Below are positions 7,556-10,050 of a stretch of 10,050 bases of DNA, one piece after another. A model generated the notes under the pieces. That model searched no databases. It saw nothing but the letters and a program-made list of their open reading frames with translations, and was not told the origin of the DNA. Positions within the stretch are counted from its first letter, which is position 1. Each line of letters begins with the position of its first letter. Position numbers and translations under genes: made by a program. Origin of the DNA: Aureispira sp045105775 (GTDB taxonomy: Bacteria; Bacteroidota; Bacteroidia; Chitinophagales; Saprospiraceae). The stretch covers positions 1 through 10,050 of the forward strand of contig JBGCDW010000231.1 of the NCBI GenBank assembly GCA_045105775.1, read 5' to 3'.

Positions 7556-9355
7556 CTAGTAAACCAATTTGTTCGCTTCAATAAGAGGCTTGGCAATTGC
7601 TTTACGTGCTTCTTTTACGTTTACGTTTTTGTATTTAGCATAACGCTTAACACCCATCAACATCATACGCAATGGATCACCTTCTGCAAAAGAGCAAAGT
7701 GCATCTTTAGCATTCTTAGCAATACGATCCATAGCATCACAAAGGAATACTTCCAAAATGTGTGTTTGATTCGTCGCGTCTTTTCCTCTCGCTTCCATTT
7801 TCTGAACACGCAATAATATAGATTCACTAGTGAATACATCCATCATTACATCAGCAACATTCATCGTGATTTGCTGCTCGTGCTTTAGGTTCAGACTTCC
7901 GTCCATTTGTGCTTTGGCAGCACCACCAGCTACAATCAACAAGATTTTCTTCATATTCTTAAGCGCATCTACCTCAGCACCATAAGTACCTTGTGTTTTG
8001 TTCAAACTAGGCATAGAAGTCAATTCTTTTTGTACTTCCCAAGCTGGTCCTGTCAGATCGATGTGTCCTTTCATAGCGCGCTTCAAGGTCATAGCCAACG
8101 ACAACAAACGGTTGATTTCGTTGGTTCCTTCAAAGATACGGTTGATACGAGCATCGCGGTAGTGGCGAGCAGCTTCGTATTCCTCAGAAAATCCGTTTCC
8201 ACCGTGAACTTGTACGGTTTCGTCTACTACATAATCCAACATTTCAGAACCTAGTACTTTTAGCATAGCACACTCTACAGCATACTCTTCAGCAGCTTCT
8301 AATTTAGCTTCAGCATAAGTCAGCCCCGTTTCAAGCAAGGCTTGTGCTTTTTGTTGCAACAACATAGAAGTACGATACAACGCAGATTCTACCGCATAAA
8401 TCTGAATAGCTTGCTCGGCCAATTTGTACTGAATAGCTCCAAAATTAGCAATAGGCTGCTTAAATTGGTGACGCTCATTGGCGTAATTAATCGCTAACTC
8501 ATGATTGCGTTTAGCAGCTCCAAGTGCCATTACACCCAACTTAAAACGTCCAATGTTCAATACGTTAAAGGCAATCAAGTGCCCTTTTCCGATTTCACCC
8601 AATACCGCATCTTTAGAAACTTTTACATTCTCAAAGAATACTTGGCGCGTAGAAGAACCTTTGATACCCAATTTGTCTTCTTCTGCGCCTAAGCTCAATC
8701 CTTCGGCACCCGCTTCTACTAATAAACCCGTAAATTTGTCGCCATCTACTTGAGCAAAAACAATAAATAAATCTGCAAAACCTGCATTGGTGATCCACAT
8801 TTTCTGACCAGTGATCAAATAATGCTCTCCATCTTCGGTAGGCATTGCTTTGGTTTTAGCAGCCAAGGCATCTGATCCAGAACCTGGCTCTGTCAAACAG
8901 TAAGAAGCCGCCAACTGTCCAGAACACAAACCTGGTAAATATTGTTTCTTTTGCTCTTCTGTACCATAGTACAAAATAGGCAACATACCAATACCTGTAT
9001 GTGCAGAAACAGATACAGAGAACGAGCCTGCATGACCAATTTCTTCAGCAATAATAGTGTTGGTGTTGGTGTCCATAGGCATTCCACCATATTCTTCAGG
9101 AATGTGTGGGCCCAATAAACCCAATTCACCTGCTGCCACCATTTTAGATTTGGCAACACCTTCTTCTTGCTTTTCAAGGGCTTTGAACGCAGGATTAATT
9201 TGCGTTCTTACAAAATCCTTTACCATATCGCGGATCATATCCTGTTCCGAATCGGTATCTTCTGGAGTAAACGTGTCTTCTGGACGAGAATCTTTGATGA
9301 TAAACTCACTTCCTTTTAGCACCTCTTCGGTGGCCTTATCAACTACATCTGCCAT
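7556..9355 (-). CDS. Acyl-CoA dehydrogenase, long form (VLCAD/ACAD9-like)
   Basis: A 599-residue FAD enzyme for the first step of fatty-acid beta-oxidation, forming trans-2-enoyl-CoA and passing electrons to ETF. Residues about 35-430 are the acyl-CoA dehydrogenase fold: a helical N-domain, a beta-domain with the signature CLTEPGSGSDA (153-163) and the flavin-contacting MWITNAG, then a helical C-domain with QVHGGNGF (382-389). Glu409 in IFEGTNEI is at the catalytic-base position of the medium/very-long-chain group. The extra C-terminal helical domain (about 440-599) separates it from 380-residue members and resembles VLCAD/ACAD9, which suggests longer-chain substrates; that specificity is inference. 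The start is well supported: an in-frame TAA lies 18 bases upstream with no other start codon between. An SD-like AAAGGAG at 9396-9390 is 34 bases away, too far for a direct role. It is followed by its own terminator and preceded by a long structured leader. Confidence 0.95.
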   Translation of the reverse strand: MADVVDKATEEVLKGSEFIIKDSRPEDTFTPEDTDSEQDMIRDMVKDFVRTQINPAFKALEKQEEGVAKSKMVAAGELGLLGPHIPEEYGGMPMDTNTNTIIAEEIGHAGSFSVSVSAHTGIGMLPILYYGTEEQKKQYLPGLCSGQLAASYCLTEPGSGSDALAAKTKAMPTEDGEHYLITGQKMWITNAGFADLFIVFAQVDGDKFTGLLVEAGAEGLSLGAEEDKLGIKGSSTRQVFFENVKVSKDAVLGEIGKGHLIAFNVLNIGRFKLGVMALGAAKRNHELAINYANERHQFKQPIANFGAIQYKLAEQAIQIYAVESALYRTSMLLQQKAQALLETGLTYAEAKLEAAEEYAVECAMLKVLGSEMLDYVVDETVQVHGGNGFSEEYEAARHYRDARINRIFEGTNEINRLLSLAMTLKRAMKGHIDLTGPAWEVQKELTSMPSLNKTQGTYGAEVDALKNMKKILLIVAGGAAKAQMDGSLNLKHEQQITMNVADVMMDVFTSESILLRVQKMEARGKDATNQTHILEVFLCDAMDRIAKNAKDALCSFAEGDPLRMMLMGVKRYAKYKNVNVKEARKAIAKPLIEANKLVY

Positions 9356-9625
9356 CTTGTATAAAATTAGTTATATACTTATAAGAATTCTCCTTTAGCG
9401 GCTAAGGGCTTTTCTGTCTAAGTATTTATTTTGTTAAAAATTAGTCTACTTATTATTTTTTATTATTTGCTTGTCTGCCCGACAAGGGTATTTTTTATTT
9501 CAATGGTAAACTAAATGCCGCTAATTAGTTTACCGCTTGTTCTTAAACGCAAAGAAAGAGACTGCGCGTTTTATAGCACAACCTCTTTCTTTGTTAGGAT
9601 GAAAACAACTTTTCTATCCTTTTTG
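9356..9625 (-). promoter_or_regulatory. Putative long structured 5' leader of acyl-CoA dehydrogenase gene
   Basis: About 270 bases lie between the promoter candidate and the ATG. They contain four inverted repeats. 9550-9560/9583-9593 is an 11-bp perfect stem (CAAAGAAAGAG) with a 22-base loop. 9505-9514/9525-9534 is a 10-bp perfect stem (GGTAAACTAA) with a 10-base loop. 9470-9475/9481-9486 is CTTGTC/GACAAG with a five-base loop. 9392-9398/9402-9407 is a short stem that partly covers an SD-like AAAGGAG. On the plus strand the third hairpin is followed after four bases by TTTTTT, so it could instead stop plus-strand transcription. An 80-codon plus-strand ORF at 9515-9757 lies across part of this but looks non-coding. 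I recognise no known riboswitch class. Confidence 0.45.
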
Positions 9626-9630
9626 TTCGA

Positions 9631-9662
9631 CAAATATACAGTAAAACAAATAAAAATACAAA
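9631..9662 (-). promoter_or_regulatory. Bacteroidota-type promoter directed toward acyl-CoA dehydrogenase gene
   Basis: On the minus strand, TTTG (9662-9659), exactly 20 bases, then TATATTTG (9638-9631) is a full match to the -33 TTTG / -7 TAnnTTTG consensus at typical spacing. Transcription would start near 9625 and run leftward. It is the best promoter match I found in the window. Confidence 0.6.
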
Positions 9663-9761
9663 TCTCAATTGGTCAAAAGAATGTTATTTTGTTTGATACG
9701 GGTAAAATCTTGGTAAAAGCTAACTTTATTTGGGTGCTTTTTCTGCTTTTTGGTTAATTAA

Positions 9762-9822
9762 GAACGAACTGTCGTTCGGGTATTGGGGACAATTGCCATT
9801 GCTCCCAATACCCGACACGCAG
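9762..9822. repeat. Tall extragenic hairpin with overlapping small stem
   Basis: CGGGTATTGGG (9777-9787) is perfectly inverted at 9804-9814, with an added T-A pair outside it. Inside, CAAT (9790-9793) pairs with ATTG (9798-9801) around loop TGCC. Outside, CGT/ACG and CTG/CAG can extend the stem to 9769-9822 with one bulge on each side. A competing palindrome, GAACGA-ACTG-TCGTTC (9762-9777), overlaps its left foot. Neither strand has a T-run after the stem, so it is not a standard terminator. It could be a repeat element, a protein-binding site or part of an RNA. Confidence 0.7.
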
Positions 9823-9841
9823 CTTCATCAATAATAAATTT

Positions 9842-9865
9842 GCCTTCCTTTGGATAAGGCTATCC
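9842..9865. repeat. Two small mutually exclusive stems
   Basis: GCCTT (9842-9846) can pair with AAGGC (9856-9860), while GGATA (9852-9856) can pair with TATCC (9861-9865). The two stems overlap, so only one can form at a time. They are only five base pairs each and may be chance. Confidence 0.25.
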
Positions 9866-9889
9866 ATTTATTTATTTTAAGTGGGTGCA

Positions 9890-10050
9890 AAAAAGAAACC
9901 GTACAACCGAGCTTGCGAGCTCACGCAGTAATAAAAAAAGGAAGATTTTGTGCTAGATCAAGGCGAAAAACAAAGCTGTAGCGGGCTACAGCGCGTATTT
10001 TCAACGCCGAGCTAGGGCAAAAGAACCATTTTTTAGTACGGGAACTTTTT
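9890..10050. repeat. Imperfect long palindrome (REP- or MITE-like), reaching window edge
   Basis: The centre is a perfect stem, GCTGTAG-CGGG-CTACAGC (9975-9992). Moving outward, paired blocks are GGCG (9962)/CGCC (10005), CTAG (9953)/CTAG (10012), TTTTG (9946)/CAAAA (10018) and an A-run/T-run near 9932/10029. At the outer ends AAAAAG...CCGTAC (9890-9904) faces GTACGG...CTTTTT (10036-10050), with 12 of 15 positions complementary. The left arm is about 27 bases longer; the extra part holds its own hairpin, GAGCT-TGCG-AGCTC (9909-9922). There is no ORF. Such nested symmetry is typical of dispersed extragenic palindromes or nonautonomous elements, but copy number cannot be judged from one window. 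The element may extend past the right edge. Confidence 0.65.

Noticed and set aside
8893..9177. Minus-strand ORF of 94 codons in another frame
   Set aside because: It is an out-of-frame shadow within the well-supported acyl-CoA dehydrogenase gene.
9515..9757. Plus-strand ORF of 80 codons in the right-hand gap
   Set aside because: It starts inside a hairpin loop, crosses another hairpin and an opposite-strand promoter, has an AT-driven Phe/Ile/Lys-rich composition and no recognisable motif.
9890..10050. CRISPR array or tRNA in the palindromic region
   Set aside because: There are no regularly spaced direct repeats, and the pairing pattern is one nested palindrome and not a cloverleaf with an anticodon and CCA-adjacent acceptor stem.

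Overview
The window looks like an AT-rich chromosomal segment of a free-living Bacteroidota bacterium. The evidence is a type IX secretion (T9SS) C-terminal sorting domain on a secreted protease, a GEVED domain, a DUF4294 protein, promoter-like TTG/TAnnTTTG elements, and start codons without Shine-Dalgarno sequences. A calpain-family protease and the long multidomain exoprotease would suit the Saprospiria or a nearby class, but that placement is inference. No phage, plasmid or transposase gene is visible.

Layout. Positions 1-2453 (minus strand) hold a two-gene unit: a calpain-type cysteine protease followed by a secreted leucine-rich-repeat (LRR) protein. The stop of the first and the start of the second share one base (TAATG), and the LRR gene runs off the left edge. 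A 286-bp divergent spacer follows. At 2740-3414 (plus) is an exported DUF4294 protein, closed by a clear rho-independent terminator. At 3682-6348 (plus) is an 888-residue secreted subtilisin-like protease with two Fn3-like domains, a GEVED domain and a T9SS sorting tail. It meets dinB (DNA polymerase IV, minus) tail to tail, and their stop codons overlap in a shared TTAA. Upstream of dinB on the minus strand is a roughly 600-residue acyl-CoA dehydrogenase of the VLCAD/ACAD9-like long form, with its own terminator.

The last 695 bp (9356-10050) have no convincing gene but much structure. There is a good Bacteroidota-type promoter on the minus strand at 9631-9662. It would give the acyl-CoA dehydrogenase a long leader with several hairpins. 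Further right are a tall hairpin at 9762-9822 and an imperfect palindrome of about 160 bp at 9890-10050, which reaches the window edge and looks like a dispersed palindromic or MITE-like repeat.

Functionally these are mostly independent units: surface or secreted proteolysis, an envelope protein of unknown role, translesion DNA synthesis and fatty-acid beta-oxidation. The calpain/LRR pair is the one place where gene order suggests joint function. The least explained parts are that pair and the structured DNA at the right end.
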